Shown piece by piece: positions 19,711-30,295 of a DNA stretch of 64,000 bases (within the stretch, counting starts at the first letter, position 1; each line of letters begins with the position of its first letter). A program made the position numbers and the translations under genes. Under the pieces are notes generated by a model. The model was not told the origin of the DNA. It saw nothing but the letters and a program-made list of their open reading frames with translations, and did not search any database. Source of the DNA: Macrophomina tecta (lineage: Eukaryota; Ascomycota; Dothideomycetes; Botryosphaeriales; Botryosphaeriaceae). Location: the NCBI GenBank assembly GCA_024180945.1, contig JAKSGN010000023.1, positions 310,001 to 374,000 on the forward strand. The letters are read 5' to 3'.

Positions 19711-20811
19711 TTACCCTCTGGCATCTTTGGTCATGCCGGCGCCCTCGACCTTGCCGCACAAAGTCTCGACAATGATGGCGGTAACCCGGTAAGGGTCGGC
19801 GTTGGAGGCAGGACGGCGGTCCTCGAAATATCCCTTGCCCTCGACCGCAACGGCGCGCGGCACACGTACCGATGAGCCTCAGTTGGCAACGCCCCAGGAG
19901 AACTTGTCGTAAGAGGAAGTTTCGTGCCTCCCAGTCATGTGAAGCTTGTTTTCCTCGCCATAGACAGCCATATGCTCCTTCTGCCTCAAGGCAAGTTTCT
20001 CCATACCTGCCTCGATATACCTTAAACCGCCCTCGGCCCGAGTCTCTGCTGTGGAGGCATTGCTATGAAGACCAGCACTGTTCCAGTCACCGCTTACGGG
20101 CTTGGAAGAGAAATCAACCTTGACGCCAGCTTCCTCGGCGATGCGACAAAGAATGAACCTTGCGATCCAAAGCTGATCGCCCGTATCGATGCCTGCGCAG
20201 GGGCCGACCTGGAACTCCCACTGAGCCGGCATGGCTTCGGCGTTTGTGCCGGAGATGTTAACGCCAGCATACAAACAGGCCCTATAGTGAGCTTCGACGA
20301 TGTCGCGACGAAAGACCCTGCCGGCACCGACACTACAGTGGTAAGGACCCTGGGGGCCAGGGAACCCCCCCTTGGGCCAGCCATACGGCCAGCCATCGAG
20401 GTCCAGCAGAGTGTACTCCTGCTCGAGACCGAACCAGAATTTGCGGGCCTTGTGCGCCTCCATCACGATTTAAGCGTCGTGGCGGAAGTTATTTCTCTTC
20501 GGCTTGCCGTCAGCGCCCCACGTCTCGCACATAACCAGGACGTTGTCGCCGAGGCGGAAGGGGTCAGGGTAGAAAGCGGCAGGGCGGAGATAGACGTCAA
20601 AGTCGTCTCCGGCCGCCTAACCGGTCGACGAGCCATCAAAGTTCCACTCAGGGAGATCCGTAACAAAGCTAGGCTTCTTACTAAGGGTCCTGGATTTAGA
20701 TCGAATGCCGTTTAATCCGTCGATCCAAACGTACTCGGCGACAATGGCGCCTTTCTAGGGTAGTTCGATATACTTTACTGGGTCTAAGCCAACTCCTAGC
20801 ACGAGACCCAT
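19711..20811 (-). pseudogene. glutamine synthetase pseudogene, full length, four in-frame stops, no introns
   Basis: A single continuous frame of 367 codons from the ATG at 20809-20811 to the TAA at 19711-19713 reads as eukaryotic glutamine synthetase (glutamate + NH3 + ATP to glutamine). Visible family blocks are [58 protein letters not shown], and near the end [19 protein letters not shown]. Four premature stops interrupt it: after YIELP, after DGSSTG, after FRHDA and after WGVAN. There is no frameshift and no intron. Two stops (TAG) fit CAG-to-TAG change and one (TGA) fits CGA-to-TGA; the fourth is TAA. The normal Arg expected after the GVAN segment, part of the active-site loop, is a stop. 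It is dead as an enzyme unless stops are read through. Confidence 0.9.
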
Positions 20812-21375
20812 AGTAACTAGTGTTTGCGAAGGCGGCTTAGTAGAAGGCTGCAATTGATGGGTGCGGACTTTTCCAGAGATGACTTATCGGCGGCTTGACG
20901 ATGCCCGATAGCGAGAATAAAAGAGGCAGAGAAAGCTGGCAACCGGTGGGTGGTTGAGCTAATTTTTAGATTTTATGTGTTTTTACGAAACTGCATCACT
21001 TCTTTCTCTGTCGAGTATATAGCTTAATTTTGTGGACTAGAGGTTGAGTGTATAGGTCAGCGTAGGAGATGAATTAAGGCACATTATTGGAGACGAATCC
21101 CACGCGTTACTTTCGGGTTCAGTGATCGAAGCACGAATAATGCTAGCGTAAGGAAGCGGCTAGCGCTGCAGGGCTCTGCTGACGTGCTGGTCCGTACGCG
21201 TGGGCTTGTATAAGCATCGGTTCGGAGCGTTTATAATAGATTCATCAGCTTGGTGCTAAGCACAGAACTATCCTACTCTGTGTAAGATTGTCCGCCACTC
21301 TCGATATCAGAGCATCCCTCTAGTGATATGGCCGAACATGGGCCTTTCTAGTATACCAATTATGAGGAAACTGGT
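20812..21375. other. intergenic, nothing recognised
   Basis: AT-rich sequence between the glutamine synthetase pseudogene and the third 68-bp element. No supported ORF. Confidence 0.35.
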
Positions 21376-21443
21376 TGTTGGACCGAAAAAAGCACGGCGC
21401 CGCACTGTGATTCAGTGCGAATTGGTTGAATTATGTTCCAACA
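21376..21443 (+). mobile_element. 68-bp TGTTGG...CCAACA element, copy 3, with 5-bp target duplication
   Basis: Starts TGTTGGACCGAAAAAAGC and ends TTATGTTCCAACA. It is flanked by a perfect CTGGT repeat (21371-21375 and 21444-21448). The internal hairpin has a seven-base stem here (CGCACTG/CAGTGCG), one pair longer than in the other copies. Confidence 0.82.
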
Positions 21444-21874
21444 CTGGTGTCATGCAATGATCCTCTTTATACGAAAGACTCTGAATCTGGTGGTAGCGAG
21501 ATTGCACGCGTGTACTAGATATAAATATCGCCTTTCGCTGATAATAGTGCTTCTAATATGCGGAAGCAGTAACGTAATTATTCTAATATACTATGCAACT
21601 AGAGATGCATAAATTTATCGCGATGAAAAAATTGATTTAGATTCAGAGCGAGCACAGCTATTACCCACAATAGAAATCACGCTTTAGTATTAGTAAAATT
21701 TCTCCGGCCTGTTTAGCTGATATCGAAGCAGAGAGCCTAATTATTATGCATATGATACAATGCTACACATCTCTCGTCAGAAGAAGGAGCTATCTTACCG
21801 ATGGTAACTAGACCAAGAGGTAATCTAGCAAGAAGACAACGGGTGTCTGAGCTTATAGATTGGTAAATGTGCAC

Positions 21875-21884
21875 TATATAAATA
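21875..21884 (+). promoter_or_regulatory. TATA box upstream of the small acidic ORF
   Basis: TATATAAATA lies 71 bases before the ATG at 21955, a normal spacing for a fungal TATA promoter. Support is by motif and position only. Confidence 0.4.
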
Positions 21885-21954
21885 CAAGTAAAGATAAAAG
21901 ACAGGGCAGCAGCCCCTAGAGACTATTGAACACAGTAGTTCCAAAAGCACCAAA

Positions 21955-22341
21955 ATGCAACTGACGGCCTACAGGAAAGGGGCAGTCCATTCAACTCCAA
22001 AGTACTCCACGCTGAGCACCCAAAAGGTGATAGATGAAGAATTTTCAAAAATACGGAAAGCGATAAAGACTATAAAGGACCTCATTGAAAGCCTAGGTGG
22101 AATGAATCATCTAGCAAACGAGGCTGAAGGCGATGCGAGTAGTGATGGCGTCGAAGAAGATGAAAGCGAGCAAAGTGAGGGAAGCTCCACATACAATAGT
22201 AACGTTAGTAGCGATACGGATGAAGAAAACGAAAGTGATGAAGAAGATGGGGATACATATAAGGAAAATAGTGCGGGCTATAATCGCTACCACTCTAGAA
22301 AACGAATTCTAGTTCCTCAACGGCCAAAACGTCATGTGTAA
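21955..22341 (+). CDS. small acidic low-complexity protein (128 residues), unknown
   Basis: ATG-initiated frame with a TATA box at suitable distance. Residues 1-55 are basic and could form a helix (EEFSKIRKAIKTIKDLIESL). Residues 56-105 are a strongly acidic Ser/Asp/Glu/Asn tract. The last 25 are basic (SRKRILVPQRPKRHV), reading like a nuclear localisation signal. This charge layout is common in nuclear proteins, but no domain is recognised. The neighbourhood is AT-rich and gene-poor. The compositional structure argues against a chance ORF but does not prove expression. Confidence 0.5.
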   Translation: MQLTAYRKGAVHSTPKYSTLSTQKVIDEEFSKIRKAIKTIKDLIESLGGMNHLANEAEGDASSDGVEEDESEQSEGSSTYNSNVSSDTDEENESDEEDGDTYKENSAGYNRYHSRKRILVPQRPKRHV

Positions 22342-22840
22342 ATTACCATAGGACCTTGGCGTACTATTACTACCACAAAGCTTCCATAAACATGTCCTCT
22401 TTCCAGGAATACTTTATCAACGCCATTTTATAATTAGATATTTCTGCCACGCGTTACTTTCTTACTATGGAGTCATTTAGTATTTCTTCACTAGCAGTCA
22501 AATTTGTTACGGGTTAAGGTCACACGGGAATAACTAGTTCCACCTCGCTCTCAAAAAACGTGGAATAAATATGTTTCTAACGGGCAGTGTGCTGAAGGGA
22601 GTTTTTCATCATTAGGCGCTATACCGGCAAGATGAGGTGGCTCAATGCTAATGTCCTATGTCGAAAGTAGGGTGCGAGCGTGCTTTATGGCTTGGTCAGT
22701 CCTGCATGTAGACTGCCCTTTCAGAGCGCATCTAAATCTCATGCGATTTCCGAGGGTCTTTTTGTTTCCCGAAATTGACACTTGCCAATATATTTTAGAT
22801 ATAACTACCCCACACCTTCGTTTGGAATACTGTTGGAATG
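22342..22840. other. intergenic, no gene supported
   Basis: Overlapping ORFs on opposite strands at about 22645-22887 show no family motif. A lone TGTTGGAATG at 22831 has no matching CCAACA partner. Confidence 0.35.
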
Positions 22841-23085
22841 TACTGAACGTCATCAATGATGAAGACGCCGCATGCTCGATTGAATGATGCGAACAATGCT
22901 AGCTGAATACCCATATTTCCGAATAGCAACGTGTCCATTCAATGAGGCAGTTTAGTTTTGTAGCGAATGTGAGGCGCATAATTGCTTACGTGCAGAGGGG
23001 TAATGCTGAGACTGGAAGAGCCGTGCTTGATGAGAATACGCAGATAAGCAACGATGAATAAGCACCAACATTAGGCGACACTGAT
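22841..23085 (+). repeat. dispersed repeat R, copy 1
   Basis: About 240 bp that match the reverse complement of 49812-50060. Shared stretches include CATCAATGATGAAGA, GCAACGTGTC, GCGAATGTGAGGCGCATAA (ACGAATG... in the other copy) and GCAACGATGAATAA. Identity is roughly 75% by eye. No coding potential or terminal repeats are recognised. Confidence 0.65.
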
Positions 23086-23185
23086 TGACAAATACCCCTC
23101 ACAGAATTTAAGCCATCACATACGGGAGAACGTCTGTAATCTCCTCTGCTGTATTCCGAAGTCTAACATGCTTGCAAACCGCTCT

Positions 23186-24655
23186 GAAATCATGGTCTCT
23201 ATCCTTATTTTCACGTGGAAACCAGCCGATGAGAGCCTTGGTCCCTGGAGCTGTTTCTTTCGTCCTGTTGCTATATTTTAGCCATCCCGATCAGGACCAG
23301 TTACATCCCCTTCCCACCGTCCCCGCACAAAAGCACGCTCGTCGATTCCGGGATGTTCCTTCCTTCCGAATATTTGCACCAGGCCACAGATTCAGAACAG
23401 TGCCAAAGCAGATACAACACTGCATACCTCACCTCTTTACGGCATGTGAGACAATCCTACTGCAATCAAAGCGCGTCTGGCTCGTCATTGGACTGCTTAG
23501 CACGCGGGTTACGGACAAGCGCAAGAATGCGTTTTGCGTTGTGGGGAGGGCATCGCTTGCGCAAAAGTATCACAAACCGCACTTCAGACTCGATTACACG
23601 ACTTCGAATAGCGAAAATACGGATAAGCTTGGAGCAGCGCTGAATAAACACCCCTTTCCGCGCTATATTTACGGCACAAGACCTTACTTCATATTCAACG
23701 AATGTCTCGATTGTCTCGGAAACAGATCCATAGTCTTTTTGCTCGTACGTTTCAAGCTCCCCGAAGAATATAGTATTGATTAAACTTGAAGGGGAGGGTA
23801 ACCTATGGCATTCGCTATTGGAGATATTCTCTTTATGTCTCACCATCAACGCGATGCGCATTACGCCTTGTGACCCTTCAGTACCAGACGCAGACCCGCT
23901 CCTATCTACTGCGGAGAGAGTTCCTACGCAGATAGTAATACTCGATGAGCACCCTGAAAACCCGTTCTACAAGCTCTGGAAACTCTTCGCTCCTCTTCCC
24001 ATGGTCCGTGGCAAATAATTGCTCTCCCACCACGTTCACGCGTGCTTCGACAACATCACCATACCTCTAGCAGGTGGCAGAAATCCCCTCTGGCAAGGAG
24101 GCTGGGACGCGGAAGCGTGCACGCACTTGCAGCTGCTGGACACATTTTCCGGTCGCATCCTTTCCCTATACGGGCTTGGAAGTGCATCTGAGTGTCAGCC
24201 CGAGGATAGTGGCGCAGGACTGACGCTCACGTTCATAAACCGACGATCATCAAGAGTCCTTGTAAAGGCGCCGCAGCACTTCGCTAATCTACAAGAGCGT
24301 TTCCCCGCCTTGAAAATCCAGGCCTACGACTTTGCAGACATACCGTTCAGTGGACAGCTGAAGATTTTCACAAAACACCGATATTCTCGTGCGTGCTCGC
24401 GGCGCTGGAATGACGCATTCGATGTTTCTTCCGTCCGAGTCCAGCGTTGTTGAAATCTTGCCTTATAGCCTTGACTACAAGGTGTATAGGAATCTTGCAA
24501 AACTGAAGGGCCACAAGTATTTCAGCGGAGCCAGGAGGAGACGGTGACTGGCATGATTTGGACGTAGGGATGGACGAGAACCGCTTCATAGAGCTTGTTG
24601 AAGCTGGCATTAGAGCGGTGCTGCACAGGGGGAGCAGAGATGAAGACGTCGTGTG
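23186..24655 (+). pseudogene. decayed paralogue of the GT61 glycosyltransferase
   Basis: Pieces in several frames align along the whole intact GT61 gene at 4859-6367. They include SLDCL, KRKNAFCVVGRASLAQK, PFPRYIYGTRPYFIFNE, GEGNLWHSLLEIFSL, ILDEHPENPFYKLWKLFAP, GGRNPLWQGGWDAEACTH, LTLTFINRRSSRVLV and, near the end, GAGMTHSMFLPSESSVVEIL. There is an in-frame TAA at 24016-24018 and there are frameshifts near 23500, 23770, 24370 and 24530. In the hallmark motif the GVHGAG sequence has become VRARGAG, losing the conserved His. It ends with VEAGIRAVLHRGSRDEDVV and a stop at 24653-24655. The copy is opposite in strand to the intact gene. Confidence 0.88.
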
Positions 24656-25010
24656 ATGCATCAATTAATCGCGCTTGTTGAGAAAACTGGCTAACAGCAG
24701 CGGCATAAAGATACAAAACAAGAACGAAAGTTCCCACGCAAACACTTCCAAAGCAATAACCTTCTTCCCATGAATGTAATAATTCTCAACCCATGGTCCC
24801 TTTATCTCATACTATGCTGTTTCTTGGTCAAGAATGAGTAGGAGAAATTTCCTTGTGTTTTTCTTCGCTATTACTTAGTATGCCAGCCTTCTGCAGCGAC
24901 GACAACCCCACACTTACGTTTTATAAGATCAAATACCGAGTCGAATTAAAACTGTGGTAAAGCCACCCATGCTTGCTGTGATGATTGTTCCAGCTTCTCC
25001 CTAGTAATAC

Positions 25011-25156
25011 TGTTGGAATGTGAGTAGATGCGGAATTTGAGAGTATGATTGGCATGGTGAGTAAGGGGGAGGCCTGGGAGGCTCTCCTTATACCAAGGGT
25101 AATTACGCTAGCTACATTGAGCAAAAGAAAACACGTGATAGCTGAATATTCCAACA
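25011..25156 (-). mobile_element. solo LTR (146 bp)
   Basis: Starts TGTTGGAATGTGAGTAG and ends CTGAATATTCCAACA. The core GGAGGCCTGGGAGGCTCTCC precedes TTATACC, so the LTR reads on the minus strand with a TATA-type box before the palindrome. Flanks AATAC and CTTTC do not match. Confidence 0.75.
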
Positions 25157-25321
25157 CTTTCCCATCGCAGACCCCAGTGGCGCGCCTTTCCACAGAGCTT
25201 CGCCACGCCGTGATATATGCATCTATTACGCTAAATCACAGTGTGACTGTCGACGACTCGCTAATCCCTATCTTAAGCGACGACACGCGCTTTCAATCTT
25301 GCATCTTACTACGATACGCGG

Positions 25322-26587
25322 CTACCTAGCAGACTTGAGTCTGCTCGACACTGCCGTCAAGTATCCCCCGTTCGCATATGCCTGGCTCATCTCCCAGATC
25401 ATTATGCCTCCAAAGCTGTCAAACCCCTTGACGTACGAAATGACGGCTTGAAGATCGTCGACACTCTTGTAGCCTGTAGACGCGGCTCTTGTGCTGGCAG
25501 GAATTCCCAGAAATACCTTGGCTGCGCTGTTGGCAGAGACTTGCTTCGCCCAATTATCCCAGTCGTGGAAGTTGAAGTTTTCGTTCGAAGCATCGGCTAC
25601 AAAGGATTGCAGTCCGCAGTAGTTGTTGTAGAACTGGACGAACAAGGCATCGACCGGAACAGCACCATGGCCGTCACTGTTCGGACTCGAGAGGAACGGG
25701 CCATCGAATGCGTCTGGATACGGACACTGTGGAGCGGCGGTGAGGAGCCGCTGCCCCCCATCAACCGCATCACGCTCATCCATCAGTGTCCTGAGTCTGC
25801 GCGCGAACGGGCCCACATTGGTCACCCTGGACTCGAAATCCAAGTCGAAGCCGTCGACCGATGCAGTACCGAAAGGCCTGTGAGCTGTTCCAGCCTCTTC
25901 AGCGGGGCCGAAAGTTGCCCATATGAGATCTGCCGCGGTCTCTGCCTCGGCAATGGAACTGAATCCGCCGCCTGCGAAGGCGTCTCCCCCGATTGACAGC
26001 AGTATTGTCTTGTTGTACATTTGCTGGCACTGGCCGATATCATTCCTTTGTAGCCGTCAGACCCGTCACGCAAGCTACTTTCGGAACACTTACTCGAGCT
26101 CTAGACAAGCAAACAGGTTCGTCCCATATATGACCGTGCAGTTGTTTCCTTGGTTCGCGAAGTTAAGCCTAGGTTGGCCAGTTTCGTCTCTGATCGCAAC
26201 CACAAATGCTAGTGGGATGATCTAGAGTATCTGTTGAGGGAACGAATTTCTACCACCTAGTGATGGGAAGCGTACATCTACAAACGTGTCTTTGTGTGCT
26301 GTCAGCCTTATCTTATCCAGGTCCAAACCGACTTAGAGGGAGACACGCAGCTTCATACGTACTTGAACAGTAATATGAGAGCCTTTGTTGGGCTAGGCCA
26401 CCAGTAGGGTCGCCGTACGAATTCTGCCCTATGAATACATTAATGCAGTTCAAAATACACAGTCGATGAGGAATGCACCCCAATACACTGCAACATTATC
26501 TCTTTTAGTCTTGTCAAACCCGGCGCTGGCTGTTCTAAGTAGTGATGAGGTTAGAAGCACGGATATAATTAAATACGAAAGAGCCAT
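25322..26587 (-). CDS. secreted class III chitinase (GH18), five exons with a micro-exon
   Basis: Hydrolyses beta-1,4 bonds in chitin outside the cell. Exons read from splice signals are 26587-26479, 26428-26363, 26289-26276 (14 nt), 26221-26094 and 26045-25322. Joined, they give 346 residues in one frame. Residues 1-22 are a signal peptide (MALSYLIISVLLTSSLLRTA then SA). Then follow DNVAVYWG|QNSYG across intron 1, LAQQRLSYYCS|NTFVD|IIPLAF across the micro-exon, LNFANQGNNC, the substrate-strand motif LLSIGGDAFAGGG, and the catalytic DGFDLDFES with the acid/base Glu. The C-terminal QFYNNYCG and GGIMIWEMS blocks are also present. All family-critical residues seen are intact, so it is likely functional. 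No chitin-binding module or GPI signal is visible. An alternative acceptor nine bases upstream would give a 23-nt third exon; the 14-nt form fits the family better. Confidence 0.9.
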
Positions 26588-27304
26588 TGTGAGGTTTACA
26601 GACAGTAGAACGAGACGGGGGATGGGTCACTGCTCATATAAAGACATGTGCTTGCACAAACGACCTCCATTCGTAATTGTGTCCGCTCTTAATACTCAAA
26701 GATCATTAACTTCTACAGTATCACTAATGCTTACCGTCTGTTCAATCGTTACACCAAAAAAACGAATGGTGAGCAGATGGTAATGGTGCGACGTTCCTGT
26801 GACGACCAGCGCTGCTGATCAGCCAGCAAATTCCAAGTTAGTAGACGTCCCGCGTGTCTGTGTTATATACAAGCACCTGAGAACTTATGGGTACCTAACT
26901 GCAGCTCTGCGGGATTAAAGTTAAGTGACATTGGTTCGAGCAATATTTCTGCAATGAAAACCATATGCTGCAGGAAGACCTGTCATATTGGTGTGGCAAG
27001 GAAGTAGCAATATTTGTGGACGGCCAAAAAGTCCCAGATCTGGAACTGTTTGCCGGGAATGTCTGTTTACGATTTGCTTCCAAGTAAGTGACTGACGTAA
27101 GCGCAACAGTCTTGGCGAAGAAAATGATGATGATGATCCATACACCCCGTCGGCCTCAGAAGACTATAGAGCAAGGCACGCTATTCTTCGCTACGCTACA
27201 TTGGGATCCCGGTTCATTCAAGGCCAAGCGCGTTGTATGCAAAGAAGCCAAGCCTTCCTCCTGTTCAAAAATCTGAAAATAGGCGGAAAAAAGCACTAAC
27301 ATAA
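26588..27304. other. intergenic upstream of the chitinase gene
   Basis: A TATATAA-type motif on the minus strand (about 26862-26870) lies about 275 bases before the chitinase ATG. A plus-strand open stretch ending at about 27087 (MLQEDLSYWCGKEVAIF...) looks protein-like over 41 codons but has no recognisable family. Nothing else is supported. Confidence 0.35.
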
Positions 27305-27442
27305 CGTTGGAATATCACGAGCGTGTACAATAAACTTTAGCTTAGTCACGGAAGAGGACGGATAAGAGGACTCCCCCTGAGCGTCCCTCTCAGTCCTCAT
27401 GCCACTCATTACCAATTGATGGTATCACCACCAAATCCAACA
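27305..27442 (+). mobile_element. solo LTR, near-identical inverted copy of 11389-11525
   Basis: Starts CGTTGGAATATCACG (first base changed from T) and ends CACCAAATCCAACA. Its interior (GTGTACAATAAACTTTAGCT, GGACGGATAAGAGGACTCC) matches the 11389-11525 copy in reverse complement. No target duplication remains. Confidence 0.8.
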
Positions 27443-28795
27443 TTATAAGTGATTGTTTAAACGAGCTATTATTATATCTACCTGACTACAAAAACATACA
27501 TTAAGTTACATATTGTCCCTACATTGTGCCCTTCACACAGCTACTTATGCGCTGTGCATTCTTTAAAGAGCTAAGCTGACATATTCGTTCTAGGTTCACT
27601 GCATCTTGGATTATGCTACATTTTGCTGCGGTAGATTTTTTGCCGCCTGTCCCACATTTCTCATATCCTTTTCTCCCCCTCGGGGCATCAGGCGGATCAT
27701 CCGTGAATCCCAATCGGTCATTTTGGGTGGAGGCATTCTGAACGCTGCGCTTGTTCAAGAGGGTGTGTTAACTAGAGTTAGGAAGCGGCGGCATTAGGAC
27801 ACGTCAGTGTCGTGTGTCTTCTGTGGCAGCGGAACCATTTTGTGCTAGTACATATTGTAGGCAACAAATGAAGAGACTTTTCATGCATTTTTTGAGGACG
27901 AGAGCGCAGACAAACTAGGTAACCGGTTGATAGGCCAAATGAGCGATAGATGCCTGATTTGAGGGTAACGTTAGTTCAGACAGAAACTTTTTTCGGGACT
28001 CAACTGCACGGCTTTCCGTTAATCTAATGTTTTCCGAGTGCAGTAGCCTTTCCAGAGGCTGGATCCGCAAATTCTGACAGGTACGACAGGAAGTCTCGTA
28101 GCATGGCTGCATTCGTCGCACACTGTCTTTGGCAGAAACGAATCTAGATGTGGGTCGTCGGCAGTTCACCGTAAGCGTTTTACTTTTCACGAATTTGTTT
28201 GGATGTCGTTATAAGCTTGAGATCAATTGAATTGAGTAAATACTCTTTTCCCCAAATTAATCATTATTTGTGCATTTAGTAACGTTAAAACCGCCAGCAT
28301 TCAATTAAATAAATCCTGTTTGGTATTAAATAATGGATAATTCTTCGCACGTTAGAACCGCTCTAGGCTTTTTCAAACCTATGACCTCACTCCGGGTTGC
28401 ACTTTTCACTGCATCTTACTGCGGCACTTATTATATGATGGGTTATGCAATTCTAAACACCTGATTTGCAATTCACTTCTTGTTTAAAGCCCCTTCCAGT
28501 TCCTATAGTACTTATCCTTACTTAGCAACAGTCATTTATGTTCCTCAGCTAGCCTTCATAGTAGTCCTTAAGTTCACTTAGCTTACATAGAGCAACATAA
28601 AGAACGAAATAAATGAAGACACTACGACAACGGTCACAATTAAGAACCTTCTCGGCATATCAGTATAGCATGTACCTCCCTCTTTGCCTACTGATTCAGT
28701 CCACCTAGATCTTATATAGAAGTCTCGTTGGCTTCGATAAATGCTGTTAAACTACTAAACGTTGACTGAAGAGGCCCTGAACACTGTTAGAGCCA
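27443..28795. other. intergenic with a LINE 3'-end relic, otherwise AT-rich
   Basis: About 27900-27960 (GAGGACGAGAGCGCAGACAA, then AACCGGTTGATAGGCCAAA) aligns with the 3' part of the LINE at 47580-47650 (AACCGGTTGATGGGCCAAAG), a decayed copy. From 28200 on the sequence is AT-rich and no gene is supported. Confidence 0.45.
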
Positions 28796-29039
28796 ATGAA
28801 AAATGATTACGATAATTCTGGGAATCGCGACGATCGGTCTGACGCATTCTCTCGAGTCATCCCAGCTACAAGACTGAATCTCCATAAGCCTTCATTCAGT
28901 ATGGGTCCGAGAGTATTGCCTAAACAAAATAACAAACGTTTGGTATGTAACAGCAACCAATATTTATGCAAAGGCGAAGCCCGGGAGAAGGAAACACTAT
29001 ATAACATACTATTTCTGTATAAGCAGGTCGACCGCAACA

Positions 29040-29585
29040 ATGACGACGAGTGGGAAATTAGAAAGACCCCGAAATTTTGTGAAAGCGTATCTGAGGCACC
29101 AGGCCTGCTCGAATGTCAAAAGAGCGCTCACAGCAGACAACATGCACCGGCTATTAGCAGAGACGAGGAGAAGCGGTGGTCTATCCTCACGTTCGGTCGC
29201 AGGATTCCTCGCTAAAAGCGCTAAGGCATTCATCCGCGAGCGTCTAGAGGAAGAAAAAGTCTTTGCTAAGATAGCAGTACCGCTTAAGGAAGCGCTTACA
29301 AATTCACTCATCGCCGGTTCAGTCGCCAACAAGAGTACTAAGCTCGACGAGGTGAATCAAACTAACGGCTCCTGTAATCTTATCGGAGATTCCCAGGCCT
29401 TGGAATATATTGTCCAAGCCGTGCTAAAGACTGCTTCGTCTACACACTCAAGGGCACTCTACAAGTCGTCTAAGTGGCTACTCCGAAACATATGTAAGGA
29501 ATCCTTTTTCCTGGAAATTATCACAACGGCGGTACGGGAATACTCCGTCCCAGAGTCAACTCGAGAGGCAAATCGCGATGAATGA
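29040..29585 (+). CDS. hypothetical protein (181 residues), unrecognised
   Basis: ATG-initiated frame overlapping a second unsupported frame (28796-29215). Helix-rich composition with repeated basic and Ala/Leu segments (SVAGFLAKSAKAFIRERLEE, AVPLKEALTNSLIAG, QAVLKTASSTHSRALYK). No signal peptide, no cysteine pattern and no family recognised. It may be the last exon of a longer gene, since the frame is open upstream of the ATG. Confidence 0.35.
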   Translation: MTTSGKLERPRNFVKAYLRHQACSNVKRALTADNMHRLLAETRRSGGLSSRSVAGFLAKSAKAFIRERLEEEKVFAKIAVPLKEALTNSLIAGSVANKSTKLDEVNQTNGSCNLIGDSQALEYIVQAVLKTASSTHSRALYKSSKWLLRNICKESFFLEIITTAVREYSVPESTREANRDE

Positions 29586-30295
29586 CATTTAACGTATGCA
29601 AGATAAGGCTTGCCAAATAATCTGAGCAAAGACGGGGCTGGAGATAAGGTACTGTAGATATATTATAGAAGAATCGAAATTTATCTTAATCTACAATCAA
29701 CCCTTGCGTAGCATATTGATCACAGTACCGTTCCTTCTATTACACGAGGTGAGATGATGCAAACAAATTAGAACAGAAAGACATCGCGCCGAAGGGTGAA
29801 CGAGTTGGCACTGACAATGGTCCAGCGATTCTAGCGTACGTCTTTCAGGTTGAGGTATCATATTATTCCCTATTTTGGTCCATAAGCTGGAGAGGTAGCT
29901 TGACAGGAGCACTAACCGCGGAGGAATAACTGTATAAAATTGAGGTAGGACAAGTGTCCCGTCTCAGGTGCTTGTCTTTTTTTTTTTTTTTTTTTTGGAT
30001 AGGGCTGTCCAATAAGTATTTGTAAATGAAAGTGAAATTGGTTGTAAAGAATAACATAAGGAACGCTGCGTCGGCTTTTTAGATAATAATGGGCAAGTAT
30101 TATTCTCGCTGTATACATTATCGCCCTGTGCTCTATGCTCCAATGAATCTGTTTTTAATTTTGGCAACTACTTCGAATTTCGTGTACTAGGTTGGGGGGC
30201 ATACTTTACATCATACAAAGCATCACCTTATCCGTTGGCAGGGCCCAGAACCTCATCAGGAGCATTAAGAGACTAATAACCTCGTTCCGGCTTCA
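29586..30295. other. intergenic; poly-T tract
   Basis: A 20-base poly-T tract at about 29978-29997 dominates. The overlapping minus-strand ORFs that cross it are lysine-run artefacts. No gene is supported. Confidence 0.4.

Noticed and set aside
22831..22840. TGTTGGAATG as the start of another solo LTR
   Set aside because: No CCAACA partner or family core is found within 300 bp.
29863..30167. Three overlapping minus-strand ORFs with Lys runs
   Set aside because: They only exist because of the poly-T tract at about 29978-29997.
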